Assembly (NCBI GenBank): GCA_918807975.1
Contig: OU964919.1
Location: 41,299,824-41,363,823, forward strand
DNA length: 64,000 nt
Origin: Aplidium turbinatum
Taxonomy: Eukaryota > Chordata > Ascidiacea > Aplousobranchia > Polyclinidae
Direction: 5' to 3'
In this document: positions 9,915 through 21,443 of the stretch, piece by piece
Layout: the number at the start of each line of letters is the position of its first letter
How positions within the stretch are numbered: the stretch's first letter is position 1
Notes under the pieces: generated by a model
What the model was told of the DNA's origin: nothing
The model's input: only the letters and a program-made list of their open reading frames with translations
Database searches by the model: none
Translations under genes and position numbers: made by a program

Positions 9915-12559
9915 TACTCTACATTTAGGCTATAGCCTAATACTAAAGATGAAAATAGTTTAGTTTTTAAAATGTTTGCTAAAGATAACTTTTTAAGATC
10001 TACGTTTTGGGCTCTTTATTTGTTGATTGCTTAAGCCATGTGTTCCAATCATTGTGCAAGGTGTTTTTCATAACGAAGTGGAAAGAGTAATGTCGTCGTA
10101 TCCAGGCTTACGCCCGGTGATTGAAGATTAAGATTAAGTTGACGGGAAGACAAGGAAGCCAATCTTCGTGACCACCTTCAGGAAAGGGTAATGTAAGGGA
10201 ATGTGCTACCGAGTGCCGAAACGTGCTATCATTTGTTTTTAAGAATTCAAGGTCATTTTGACTTTACAAGGTAGCCTACTCGAATAAAGCTTTCCAGTGT
10301 AAGCTCAACACAAAAGTTGCAAGAGCGTGCGCTAGTTTTGATCCGGGGAGCAGAAGCGCGTTAGTCTTCATCCACTGAAAGCGGGAGTGCCGCTCTTTTG
10401 GTATATTATGGCCATATAGCGCTACTTTCAAAGTAGCAGAAGTCCATATCTGCCTGTGCCAAACTACAAGCTTAATTTTTTTTTTCAGTAGGCTAGCCGG
10501 TGATACAATAAAATAATATTCATACTATTTTAATATTTTTTATCATATTGGAAATGTAGGCTATCTGCAATGGTGGGTCAAATAAAAACAACAATTTAAT
10601 GCAAACTACTTTATTTACAAAAAATAAACAACAGTACGAGACAAACTCACTCCGATTGTACCTATACTGTTTTTATTGTTTGGCAACTTTTGATTGCAAA
10701 CCATCCAAATCATCAGGAACTTATAGGCCTTGTCAGGGCATGCAAGATGTTAAATTGAGCTGTTTTACTCTCATCTTTTGATTTTGATATAGGCTACTGA
10801 TTTTTTGTATCAATAGGCTGAACACTTTTCAGCTTTTTTTGCGCCCAGTCAGGCTACGCCATAGAGTCCAAGTCTTTTGGGTTTGCTTGTGATGTTGGTT
10901 GTCTAACGCAATATAGACAGCAATTTTTACAAACTTTTTTTCTTTAAACAGAAAATGCAAACTTAATCGTCATGTCACCCAACCCGGTGATCGGTTCAGA
11001 AAAGTAATCCACACTTTACTAAATTATGCTCCGAGAGCTCCGTCAAAAGTTTTCATTTAAATTACAAAGACTATCATTTTAATTATGTCTGCAATGAAAT
11101 TGAAATTTCTTATAACGATACAAGTTCGATATTGCTTTGAAGACATGACGTCTACAGAGTACAGTAAGCTACAGATCGACAACGTCATTATTTGCAATAA
11201 ACACCAAACTTCTTTTTCTTAAATTTCGATAGAAATAAGCTACAAAAAATATATATAGGCTATTTCTGAAAATAACTTTCAAGGGAGCGAACTGACCAAA
11301 GTGAATTCGTTTTCATTGAAAAGTAGTTTGGCTGGTTGTAATCAAAACATCCTTAGGCCTACTTGAGGTCTACTTGATCGAGAGCACGGTCAGCATTCCG
11401 GTTGCCATGGAAATAAGGATAACTTGAAGCGAGAACAGGTGACCGACACTCCCGTTGCATCCATCTGCATTGAGATATTTGGGTTAGTTCAGTGGTTCCC
11501 ATCCGGGGAAGAATACCTCCCCAGGAAGGAATTTCAGAAGCCTAGGAGAGGAATGTTCATAACTTTATACTTCATAGCTACACTATAAGTTATTCGTTAT
11601 AGCCTAGGGCCTATAAGTATTTAAGGATTAGATTAATTAGGTTACACTACTTTGTATTTATACTCAGTGGACTGTCTTGTTTACCACCTTGGTTTATGTG
11701 AATGAAAGTTTGGAGATGGTTGAAAATTTTTTTTTATTCGTAGCCTACTATAGGCTATAGGGTGTTTCAAAAATTTGACATCATTTGAGACTTAAATATT
11801 TCAAAAGTATGTAGGTTACTCCAAGCCAATGAAACTTGAACATATTAAATTTCATGTCAAATTGTCATTTGCACGCAGTAGTGCATTTAGGGGGGAGGAT
11901 AAAGGGCGATGCCCCCACTCCTAATAATCAGGTAAAAAATACAAATTTTACAAAAAAAATTGTAGCGCAAGACATAGGCTAATTGCTTGGATGATTGCGA
12001 CTGCCTCCAATGAGCGCTGTTTCAGTTCACTAAAGTAGGTTACCTGAAAAACTATTATCGCACGACCATGACCGAGCCACGTTTGGATAGTCTACAATAG
12101 CTCAAAAGTATTTAAACAAGGATATTGTACTCGAGTATAATGCAGTCATTGATATATTTGCCAAGCGCAGCCATCGCATTAAACTGTAAATTGTCATTGC
12201 GAATCGCCGAGAATGTTCAAAAGGTATTCGAAGTCGAAAGGACTAACTTATTGTTTATGTTCTGAAGTGTTTGATATCTTTTGTTGGTTCATTGATTGGA
12301 ACAGTAACTTACTTCTGCGGATTCGCTCTTGATTTTGGACCCGCTTTCCCCTATCTGACGGTATTCTGACGGTTTCAACTAACCCCCTCCCCGTTCGGAC
12401 GCATCATATAACTAACCCCCCACCCCCCCCTATTTACAGGGTCAAACAAGTCTAATTTTAACCCAAGTAGAAAAAAAATTGAACCATTTAACAGCCATTT
12501 TCACCAAATTTGAGATTTCTGTGTACCGTACTACCGTTGAGACTACCCCGTGTGTACTA
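9915..12559. other. No gene recognised
   Basis: About 2.6 kb without a supported coding region on either strand. It carries many TAGGCTA/TAGCCTA heptamers. A lone hAT-like left end (CAGTGGTTCCCATCC) lies near 11484, without a partner I could identify. Short frames do not resemble known families. Confidence 0.5.
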
Positions 12560-12567
12560 CCCCAGAC

Positions 12568-12835
12568 CAGGGCCGGATTTAGCTGATAGGGGGCCCGGGG
12601 CACTTTTAGATCGGGGGGCCCCCCGTGCAAAAAATTTTTTCACGCCTACGGCGCGAAAAACCATCTCTACGTCTACAGTAGCATCAGTCCAGCACTGCAC
12701 AGCATTTTGCAGAAACTTTAAAGGCCAAAAGGAAAAAAATAACACAAGATCACATTTTTTCCACATAGGGGGGCCCTTCAAAAGTCGGGGGGCCCGGAGC
12801 AACTGCCCCCTCTGCCCCCCTAAATCCGGGCCTGC
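12568..12835. mobile_element. hAT MITE family M1, copy 2
   Basis: Same termini as copy 1 (CAGGGCCGGATTTAG / AAATCCGGGCCTG), with a perfect 8-bp duplication CCCCAGAC at 12560-12567 and 12836-12843. Nearly identical to copy 1 through the centre ('aaactttaaaggccaaaagg'), implying related, fairly recent copies. Non-coding. Confidence 0.9.
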
Positions 12836-12991
12836 CCCAGACCCCATTGGCCTCCAGCCACCGAGTCAGCCGCTACGCGGCTGACTGACACAATGTTTTG
12901 GCTCTCCCCCCCTTTAACAAACTTTTTAAATACGCCACTGTTTGCACGCTATCAATGGCATAACACATGTGTTATCGGTTTTCCAAAATGT

Positions 12992-14065
12992 TCACAAACT
13001 TTCAATGTGTGTTCCACCAACAACACGGCACACGTCAAGTCGGTTATCGAGTTCGTCCCAAACTCGTTGCAATATGTCTTCTGTAACAGTCTCCAGCGCA
13101 GTAGTGATTCTCTGCTTCAGTTCTACTAGGTTTTCGGGCAGAGGGGTTACATTACACTAAATCTTTCACATATCCCCAAAGAAAGAAACCACAGGGAGTC
13201 AGGTCAGGTGATTTTGTAGGAGTGGCCATTTTAGCAGCACATTGTCGTCATTACCGGCACGTCCAATCCACCTTCCTGATAGATTCTCATTCAAGTAAGC
13301 TCGTACCGAAAGCTTCCAGTGAGGTGAAGCACCGTCCTGCTGAAAAATGAAGTCCTCAGTGTTCCAGACAATTGTTCACCAAATCAAACGTCATATAAAA
13401 CCGTTCAGGTCTACTGAATCTTAGCGTATTACGTCATGGAATTTTTCCTAAAAAATGAGCCAAGATTGCACCATCGTTCGTAAGACTTGTATCACACCTG
13501 TTGAGAATTACTTCACAATGTTTCACTATTACGTCACAGTAACTGCGTACGTGAGTTTGAGATATTGCAATCTATTCTGGTAATTCGTAAAATGGTTGCT
13601 TGAAAGTTGGTCGCATATTTAATTGTTTGCTTAGTGCTTGCCAGCTGGACGAAAATTCCGTCTTTATCTAAGTAGTTTGTATCGTAGTGACAAGTTTTTA
13701 GTGGTGTACGGAGTTGCATCCCAATTTCGACAGCCAGGTGGCTAATTTTACAGAAATACAATTTTGAATAGACGTTTTCAAAAGAGTGTTTCTTTCGGTC
13801 ATTACATACAGACGAACAGATCCGGCAATCTTATGTTACAATTTTCCCACGAAGAGATTATGGTTTACCGCTGTGACCACTCAGCTTCATTTGTAGTGAG
13901 TTCATTCATAAGCCAGGTATGCAGCATGTGCTGATATAATCATCGCCATTCACATTAGCCTCGAAGAAAAACGGGCCATGAACATGTTTCTTCGAAATTG
14001 CACAAAAAACATTCACTTTTGGAGAATCCCTCACATGCTCTACTGTGGTATGGGGGTTCTTTTCA
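12992..14065 (-). pseudogene. mariner-type transposase, 3' half
   Basis: The minus strand encodes, with stops and frameshifts, the C-terminal half of a DDE transposase. VRDSPKVNVFCAISKKHVHG is followed by a GPFFF motif, then DFIFQQDGASPHW (a catalytic Asp context), then LLKWPL with a degraded 'SPDLTPC..FFLWG' block, and finally a tail ending IESL-stop at 12992. These motifs typify a widespread invertebrate mariner-like transposase. The 5' half lies at 20163-20640. The two are separated by a 6.1-kb insertion at 14068-20160. Dead. Confidence 0.75.
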
Positions 14066-14067
14066 TA

Positions 14068-14500
14068 GTGCAGGCCCTTAGGGGAATCTTTAGGCTAAAC
14101 GTGTTACACGTTGTTTTTTTGCATATTTTTGCAGTTGGTTAACCCAACTTTGATTTTAGTGGGTGCCGCAACTTTTTGGGTCACGTGATCACCCCCAAAT
14201 CGGGGATTTCCCCAGAAATCACGTTTCAACTCTTTTTACGGCATTTTTGTGCAATTACATATTTGATATTTGCACATTTTAACTTAAAAAGCACATACAA
14301 ATAAGTGAGACAAAATAAACACAAAATAATTTGATTGATGACGTCATTATGACGTCATAACATTTTTTTGCTTTAGCCTATTTTGGTCGTTTGCTGTTGG
14401 TTTTAGTTGGAGTACCGGTTACTAAAACCATTTCACAATTCCTAAAAGTAGTTTCGTCATGATTGCATCTTTTATGACGTCATCATTATATTATTAAGAC
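14068..14500 (+). repeat. Left terminal inverted repeat of the 6.1-kb element
   Basis: Matches the reverse complement of about 19690-20160. Shared landmarks in order are CTTTAGGCTAAACGTG, TGCCGCAACTTTTT, GGTCACGTGATCACCC and paired TGACGTCA palindromes near 14340-14355. Divergence between the arms is visible along the whole length, suggesting an old insertion or a poorly constrained repeat. Confidence 0.75.
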
Positions 14501-14656
14501 TGGACAACTTGAAATTCAGGAACCAAAGGTAAGTTTATTCTGAAAAAAGCGATCAAATACTCTCCTTATAAGTTTTGCAAATGCTTAAAATTTTACAATT
14601 GCAAGCAATAACAATAATTCCAGTACAGTATGACGCAATAACGCCGTCATCAAGGG

Positions 14657-14874
14657 CAGTGTTTTTTTTAAGGTGTTTTGGGGGACCGAAACGGTCCTCC
14701 AAATTTCTCCAGCGGTTTCCCAAAATTTGGACTTGCAACTACAGTAGAAAAGTAATGGTTGTTTCTCGCTATGTCTTAAGCAAATATGGCTATTTTTTGG
14801 TATTTAAATGAAACACTTGCGGTCTCTTAAAACTACTTAGCGGTCACCCAAACCAAACCTTAAAAAAAACCCTG
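14657..14874. mobile_element. hAT MITE, 218 bp
   Basis: The ends CAGTGTTTTTTTTAAGG and CCTTAAAAAAAACCCTG are flanked by a perfect 8-bp duplication ATCAAGGG (14649-14656, 14875-14882). Non-coding. Inserted within the 6.1-kb element. Confidence 0.85.
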
Positions 14875-15339
14875 ATCAAGGGTATAACCAGAAGAGCAGC
14901 TACCAGGGATGAATTTCCCTTTTAGTCATGCCACTTTAAAATGATATGTAATTATGATCTACAAATCAAATTAATACACGACACCAGATGATGCAATGTC
15001 AGAGTCAACACTGTCAATTCAAGATGAAAAAGCTAGCGGTTTTCGATGTTAAATTCCTACCATACGTAATTTGATGTTAAAAAAATTCGTACGACAAGTT
15101 TTTTCAAGTTACAACATAGAATTTAAAAAGTCAAAAGCATTTCTTGAATGATCAGTGTGGATTGGAGATGAAACGCCAATGTGGATTGAAGATGAAACAT
15201 CAGAGAGGATTGGAGATTTTGTGGTCGAATTGCATGTTTCGTACTCGGATGAACAAAGACTTGTGCATTTTATGGATTTTTTCTTACAGGAACATCGAGA
15301 GCCACAAGTAGACTGACAATTAGGCTACATTGATGTAGC

Positions 15340-15606
15340 CAGGCCCGGATTTAGAGGGGGGGCAGATGGGGCAGTTGCCCCGGGCCCCCCGACTTTTGAA
15401 GGGCCCCTATGTGGAAAAAAATGTGATTTTGTGTTATTTTATTCCTTTTGACCTTTAAAGTTTCTGCAAAATGCTGTGCAGTACTGGACTGATGCTACTG
15501 TAGACGTAGAGATGGTTTTTACGCGCCGTAGGCTTGAAAAATTTTTTTGCACGGGGGCCCCACGATCTAAAAGTGCCCCGGCCCCCATCAGCTAAATCCG
15601 GCCATG
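15340..15606. mobile_element. hAT MITE family M1, copy 3 (inverted)
   Basis: Same family as copies 1 and 2 but in the opposite orientation. It starts CAGGCCCGGATTTAG and ends AAATCCGGCCATG. The flanks GATGTAGC (15332-15339 and 15607-15614) form a perfect 8-bp duplication. Lies inside the 6.1-kb element, just beyond the end of the minus-strand FEN-like fragment. Confidence 0.85.
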
Positions 15607-15614
15607 GATGTAGC

Positions 15615-16515
15615 CTATCATTTCGTGAATCGATGATGCGGATTGAGTTGAGGTCCAAACCGGAACAAGCTGATTTGCATCATTATGTTTCCAACCCCAA
15701 GCTAAAGGAGAAGGTAGTTGCTGAACATTTACGAGGCTTGATTTCCATATTTCAGCTTGATATATCGCTCTGCGTGTATGTTGCATCAGAGCAGCTGACG
15801 TTGGTGGCAGCTTTTCAATAGTGCAACCATTGGCAAACATCATATAACGGCATTCGTTTACATCCGTGATAGTAGGACCATTGCCATAAAGAGCTATGCT
15901 ATGACATACTTTTGTATGTCATTTATAGAACTAGGAGAGCTTGAGAAATTCAGAGAGTTAAATAAGTCACATATTTCGGTAAGATTAAGCATCCAACAAT
16001 CCCAAGCCTTTTTTTCCAAAGACGAAACAGTATCACAGATTGTGATAGCATAAAACAAAGGTAAAGAAGCGCAAATCATCAGAGATTGAGGTAAAGATGA
16101 AATAATGTCATGGATTGGAATGAAGCGAGTTTTTTCTCCAACTCCAAATTCAACCCATACTTTACAGATTTCTAACTTGTGAAAACACGAAATTGCAATA
16201 ATTACCACATCAGTATCTACTGTTTTGACTATGGCATCGGATTTTCCATGTTTCACATGGAGAAACATACGGGTGTCTGCCTCTTCGTGATCACACGGGG
16301 AAATCTCAGACATGTCCAATGTTTGATTGCTAAGAGCTGTATCTAACAATGTAACAACAATCGTAGACAAGTTTGGATCGACTGAAGTTATCACAGCTTG
16401 TTGAACCAGTTGATATAACGCAGTTTTGTTGCTGTCATTTCTCAAAAACTCAGACCAATTGAGAGGAAGACGAGTATTCCTTCTGACAGCCACGTAACAT
16501 CCAGACCCTCGCCTG
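15615..16515 (-). pseudogene. FEN1/XPG-like nuclease-family fragment (minus copy)
   Basis: A 199-codon open frame (16493-15894) carries HEEADTRMFLHVKHG, then VDTDVVIIAISCFH, then a 'CDTVSS..KKAWD' block. Next, in another frame, comes a C-terminal stretch LPPTSAALMQHTRRAIYQ to LPSPLAWGW (15843-15615). This is a multi-copy invertebrate protein family. I read its order (acidic 'EEAD', 'DTDV', 'GCD..S..G.GKK') as the FEN1/XPG nuclease layout of EAEA, ED.D and GCDY..GIG.K. Substrate and role are unknown. It is truncated at its N-terminus where it abuts the plus-strand copy head to head near 16510, and it is frameshifted, so not functional here. Confidence 0.55.
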
Positions 16516-17664
16516 TTTCTTGCAAAAGATAAGCCTCAAATAGCTACCGCCATCACAGAACATGCCAGCAGTGTGGTGTCAGACGATTATGAAGTAGTGA
16601 AAGAATCTGCCTTGAAAACCGATCACTACGTCCTTGATGGAGGATTCTTGTTGCATCGAGTGCCATGGAAAGCTGGAGACAGTTATGGGTCTGTTCCACA
16701 GTCGTATGCAGATTTTACCATTCGTCATTATCGCTTAGCAACGGTGGTTTTGATGGATATGGCGGTCCGGCTATTAAAGACAATACCCATCAAAGACGCG
16801 GCATGAACGTCCACCCGGTTGTTAACTTTACTGTAGACACCGAGTTCATTGGAAAGAAGGAGCAGTTCTTGTCTCGAGCTTCCAACAAAGAAAGATTAAT
16901 TTCTCTAATTTCTGCTCAACTGAGGAATAGAAGCTGCAATGTGATCAACGCACCAGGTGATGCAGATGTGGACATCGTCAAGACGGCAGATGGACAGACC
17001 TTATCGACATAGTACGACTTTAATTGGTGAAGACACAGACCTTTTAATATTGTTACTATACAGTATACACTATGCTGACACTGACCTAGACATTAAAGAC
17101 CTTTACTTCAGCTCCGACAAAGCTTACGCAACCAAGATACACGACATCAACAAACTTAAAGCAATCATCGAACCAGACATATGCTCACAGCTCCTCTTCA
17201 TTCATGCATTCACCGGTTGTGATTCAACGTCAAGGATATTTGGTATCGGGAAGAAGACGGTTTCAAGAAACTAGTGAAAGGTCAACCAATAATTAATCAA
17301 AGAATGTGAAAATTGCTTTATTCTCCCAAATCAGACAGACCACATCATTAAGGATCTTGGAAACAAAGCTATGACCGTTATGTTTGGCAACGATGGCAGT
17401 AGTAACCTAGAAACACGGCGCTACAATACATTGGTCAAGAAAATTAAAACAGCCAAGTCCTTTGTTCACTCTGAACGTTTGCCACCTACATCATCCTTTA
17501 CCAAATTCCACTGCCTCAGAGTTTACTACCAGATTATGGTGAGGATGGGTAAGCTACTGACGATGGTATGGATGCTCTAGTTCCAAGAGGTACCATTAAA
17601 AAATCCCCTTTGAGCAACAAAGGAAGAAAGCAAATTCTAGCTAAATGAAGTCATCGGTTTGCCA

Positions 17665-17795
17665 TCGGCTGACTTGGCGCAGAGGGTTAGGGCGGCGATG
17701 GCAGTCATATCATTGACGTGAGTTTGATTCCCACCACTGCCATTGCTCTTTTTTCTTCTGTAATTACCAAACAAAGTTCAAAAGGGATTTTCTAA
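17665..17795 (+). repeat. tRNA-derived SINE (family C)
   Basis: The segment 'gacttggcgcagagggttag' to 'ctgtaattaccaaacaaagttc' is homologous to the inverse of 51593-51742. It has a tRNA-like internal promoter (A-box-like 'ttggcgcagagggttaggg', B-box-like 'gtttgattcccacc'). Short, without a long tail. Inserted in the plus FEN-like gene. Confidence 0.6.
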
Positions 17796-17800
17796 TGGTA

Positions 17801-18770
17801 GGGGAGACTGGGGTTAGTTGGAAAGCGGGGTTAGTTGAAAAATCAGCATTTTTGCAACTCTCGAAAACTTTTTAAAATATTTACTGCTACCATGTGATGT
17901 AGTTTGTCAAAACACACAATCCATGTTAGTTTCGATTTGCTGAGTCCAGGTATGCCTGCTTGAGCGAACATTTTTTATTTTTTAAGCTATGAAGTAAAAT
18001 TTTTGGCTCTTTGGGAAACATCTTATGCGTCCATGGCGTTAAAGATAGACACACGTTTTTTGGTGTGTGTTAGCTGTAGTTGTTCCACAATACTGAGAAA
18101 TAAATAAATTTTGGTCAAATGAACCATGCTTGAATATTTTAGGAAAATTGTTAGTCATGTCCTGATGGGGCTAGTTGGAAAATTGTAGATGGGGTTAGTT
18201 GGAAAATGTTTTAAATACTTTTGAATTTTTAAATTGTGCTTTTGAAAGTAGTATAAGCTCTAATATACTTGTTTTTAGCACATTGTAAGGTTTTAGTTTG
18301 AACTTTGAATAACTTGGAAAGTACAAAGGACATAGAGTAAATAAATTAAAAAAATTATTTTTTTCAATGGCGCCCTTGAAAAAGGCTCATGGCCTACTAG
18401 AGTCCATGGCCTCCAGGATAAGAAACCCTGGTTTAAAGTAATTGGTTGTTAAATTTATTGCTTTTTTATTTGAAAGAAAGTAATTTATTTGCTTACAACG
18501 ACATGTAAATGTTAACCTCATGACGTTTTCCAACTAACCCCATGATGTTTTCCAACTAACCCCAGACATGGGGTTAGTTGGAAAATCAATTGTATGTTTG
18601 TTTATTTTAAATTTCCATTAAAAGCTGAATTGACTCAATACTTATTTTTGGTTGTAAGATACAGGACACCATAGGTGATAATTTAAGCCGCTTCAAGTTG
18701 TCAGGTTACGCACCAGTTGTTTTAAATTTCACTTTAAAAGAAAAACTTTCCAACTAACCCCAGTCTCCCC
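17801..18770. mobile_element. TA-flanked element rich in GGGGTTAGTTGG motifs
   Basis: Inverted ends GGGGAGACTGGGGTTAGTTG at both sides are flanked by TA (17799-17800, 18771-18772), as in Tc1/mariner. The end motif 'gggttagttggaaa' recurs several times inside in both orientations (for example near 17821, 18171, 18194, 18530, 18550, 18569). No transposase frame. It resembles the terminal design of the elements at 40696-43365 and 50707-55706. Confidence 0.7.
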
Positions 18771-19134
18771 TACCTTTTGGAAAGTTGCGCCCCGGACAAC
18801 CTACTAAAAATGATACACTGCAATTGTGAATCGTGTCCACTTCACTACAGTTGCCGGAGATATGTGCTACCATACCATGCTGGATGTGGACCATGACAAA
18901 ATGGTTCATGTGTCCATACAGCAATCACATAATTACAGACGATGACATCGAGAGTGACAGCGATGAGCATTAGTAATACTTGATCCATTGCTTTCTTTAC
19001 GCTGATTATGTCAAGAGTCTACATGACCACATCGTATCATCGAATAAACTCTTTATGCCTGCTCAGTTTACCCAAATATATATAGAAATTTACCGGGTTT
19101 TTTAATAAACAATACATTGTTATTGTACATTTTT

Positions 19135-19515
19135 AATTGTTTTGGCAGCCATCTTGGATTGCCATATTGAATTTATAGGCTATCAGATAATTTAACAATT
19201 CTGAGAATGGTCTCATTGACTTTACAGGGTATAAAAACCTAGATATAGACACCAAAACTACATGTTTTGGTCATATGATGACCGAGGTATGGTCAATTTA
19301 CTGTTATTTTAATGGTTTGGCGGCCATCTTGGATTGCCATATTGAATTTATAGGTTATCAAATAATTTAACAATTCTGAGAATGGTCTCATTGACTTCAC
19401 AGGGTATAAAACCTAGATATAGACACCAAAACTACATGTTTTGGTCATATGATGACCGAGTTATGGTCAATTTACTGTTATTTTAATGGTTTGGCGGCCA
19501 TCATGGAAGCCATTT
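19135..19515 (+). repeat. 176-bp tandem repeat, about 2.2 copies
   Basis: The unit beginning 'ttttggcagccatcttgg' and ending 'ggtcaatttactgttatttt' repeats at about 19135 and 19311, with a partial third copy at 19487. The first two copies differ at few positions. It lies just inside the right terminal repeat of the 6.1-kb element. Non-coding. Confidence 0.75.
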
Positions 19516-20162
19516 TGAAAATATCCACTTTCCGGAAGTTGGATTCCTTAAGATTTTGAATATGTTAATACTGACACCCAGTACAAATCAAATCAGTTGA
19601 AAAACCTTTTGTTGCAATTTTTTTGGGGTCAGACCATATATGCCCCTACCTAGAGTTATTGCCTCCCTGCCATACTGACCTATAAGAAAAACATCTGGAA
19701 AAAAATCACGTAACAAAATTATGACGTCATTCATGATGCAATGCTGACGTCATATTTGAAGGGGTAATTATTTTAGCATTGGTAACTTATTGTAACCAAA
19801 AAAGTAACACCAACAACAAACAAGCGACTACAATAAGAAAAAAACAAGCAAAAAATTAATATATGACGTCACAATGACGTCATTAATAACATAATTTGTG
19901 TGATTTTTATCTCGTGTATTTTGTAGTGGCAGTCAGTCCAAATGTAAAAAAATAACGTATCTAATTGCATAAAAATGCCGTGAAAACAGCTCAAAATTGA
20001 TTTGGGGGGAATCCCCGATTTGGGGGTGATCACGTGACCTAAAAAGTTGCGGCACCTACTAAAATTGAAGTTAGATTCATCAACTACAAAAAAATGCAAA
20101 AAAACAACGTGTAACACGTTTAGCCTAAAGATGCTCATTTTTGCCCCTAAGAGCCTGCACTA

Positions 20163-20640
20163 TCACCCCAAATTTGAACATTGTGCCTGTTCATTTTATC
20201 GCAGTGTAAAAAATGGCCTCATCACTGAAAACCAGTTTTTCATCAAACTGGTCTTCTTCCAGTTTTTGTTGCATCTCAATACAGAACGGCTTACGTTTTA
20301 CCTTGTTGTCTGCGTTTACCGCTTGGACGAGTTGCAGCTTGTAGGGTCTCACATGCAATCGTTTCTTTAGAACAAGCCAAACTGTTGTTGCAGAAATTTG
20401 AACTTCAAAACTCGTTCTTCTCACGGACTTTGTTGGACTGTTTACAAGTTTTCTGCGAATCTTCTCTACCTTTTCTACTGGCGTTGACTTCCGCTCAGAT
20501 CATTTTTCTCTGCTCAAGCAACCTTCTTGTTCGAAGTTTTTATGCCTTGTCCAAATCTGCTTCCATCTGGCCTTTTTCTTCCAAATCGTTGCGCAAATGC
20601 ACGCTGTACACTATACAGTGCCAGTCTTATTCGACTGTGT
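20163..20640 (-). pseudogene. mariner-type transposase, 5' half
   Basis: The minus strand encodes the N-terminal part. RRTSFEVQISATTVWLVLKK is a helix-turn-helix segment, then comes LHVRPYKLQLVQAV, then KLVFSDEAIF, which contains the first catalytic Asp context ('FSDEA.F'). Upstream (to about 20640) frameshifted remains read FGRKRPDG. The rest of the gene is at 12992-14065, moved away by the 14068-20160 insertion. Multiple breaks. Non-functional. Confidence 0.7.
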
Positions 20641-21435
20641 TCTAGCTGCTAGCATACTCCAGTACACAAAATGCCTTTTCTACGCTATTATATGGCATTT
20701 CTACATCTAAAAAGAAAACCCCCTGAAAATTAAAAGATAAAATTGTATTTGTATCTGTACATACTGTTAAAATGTGAGATCGTATAAAGTGACGATAATT
20801 GGCAAAATTACAAGACTGTACTACAATGATGTCAAACCTTTTGAAAGTTTTTAGTAGGCTATTAGGTTTATGTGTGGTGGTTAAAAAATTGAATTGCACA
20901 GACGGCAAAGTCATCTTCGTGTCCAACTTTAAGCAACATTTTAAATAGTGCTTGAATGATAAATAAGTTACGTCTGTTACGTGTTCAAGCCAAACCGCAT
21001 TCTTGAGCTGATGCTCTCATTTTCCAGCCAACTGCCAAACTATTAACTGAGAAATCCCATCCATTGCATCATTTTTTGGAAAAGCATCTTTAAAGGTTTT
21101 TATACCCTTTTTTAAAATCATGCAAGTTATCCAAAACAGCAAGAGCGAGTTCTGTTTTATAGCCTAGCCTACTTCCAGCAGCATCAAATATCAAAGCCAG
21201 CAGAAAAAATCTCAAAGATGATTTCATCTTGGTCAATAAGATTGCACAAGCTTCAATGGTGTTTTGCTTTCCTCTCACTTGACACTTTCTCATGCTAGAT
21301 TAAATAAATCGATACGTTAAACAACCCTTAAATTGGGATCTGTAACCTTTAACTCACTTTAGCTACGGTAGCCTACTGAGTAGGCTGCTGATGTCTTTGT
21401 AATTATAGCGGCAGTCGGGACACTCGACATGCACC
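20641..21435. other. No gene recognised
   Basis: Intergenic sequence without a supported coding frame or repeat boundary. Short open frames on the minus strand (for example near 20642-20926) show no family resemblance. Confidence 0.45.
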
Positions 21436-21443
21436 AACTCAGC

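Larger units (their letters stand above)
16508..18973 (+). pseudogene. FEN1/XPG-like nuclease-family gene, broken (plus copy)
   Basis: Successive frames read HYVLDGGFLLHRVPWKAGDS (about 16630), GGPAIKDNTHQRRG, VINAPGDADVDIVKTA (about 16950), LIGEDTDLLILLLYS (about 17030), HAFTGCDSTSRIFGIGKKT (about 17205-17265), LPPTSSFTKFHCLRVYYQ, and after two insertions a Cys-rich tail ending DDDIESDSDEH-stop at 18973. 'PGDADVD', 'GEDTDLL' and 'GCDS....GIGKKT' line up with FEN1 catalytic and helix-3-turn-helix motifs. That is inference from motif order. At least three frame changes plus a SINE (about 17665-17795) and a 970-bp element (17801-18770) break it. Its start joins the minus copy head to head, implying an inverted rearrangement. 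Confidence 0.6.
14068..20160. mobile_element. 6.1-kb inverted-repeat element inserted in a mariner transposase gene
   Basis: The ends GTGCAGGCCCTTAGGGG and (inverted) GTGCAGGCTCTTAGGGG are flanked by TA (14066-14067, 20161-20162). They interrupt a mariner-like transposase exactly between 'TTTGGGGTGA' and 'GAAAAGAACCCCC'. The terminal inverted repeats run about 430 bp (14068 to about 14500; about 19690 to 20160), are diverged, and carry TGACGTCA palindromes. Inside are two FEN1/XPG-like gene fragments, a 176-bp tandem repeat, two hAT MITEs, a SINE and a TA-flanked element. XPG-type nucleases are known cargo of Academ DNA transposons. Whether this is one is inference. Confidence 0.7.
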
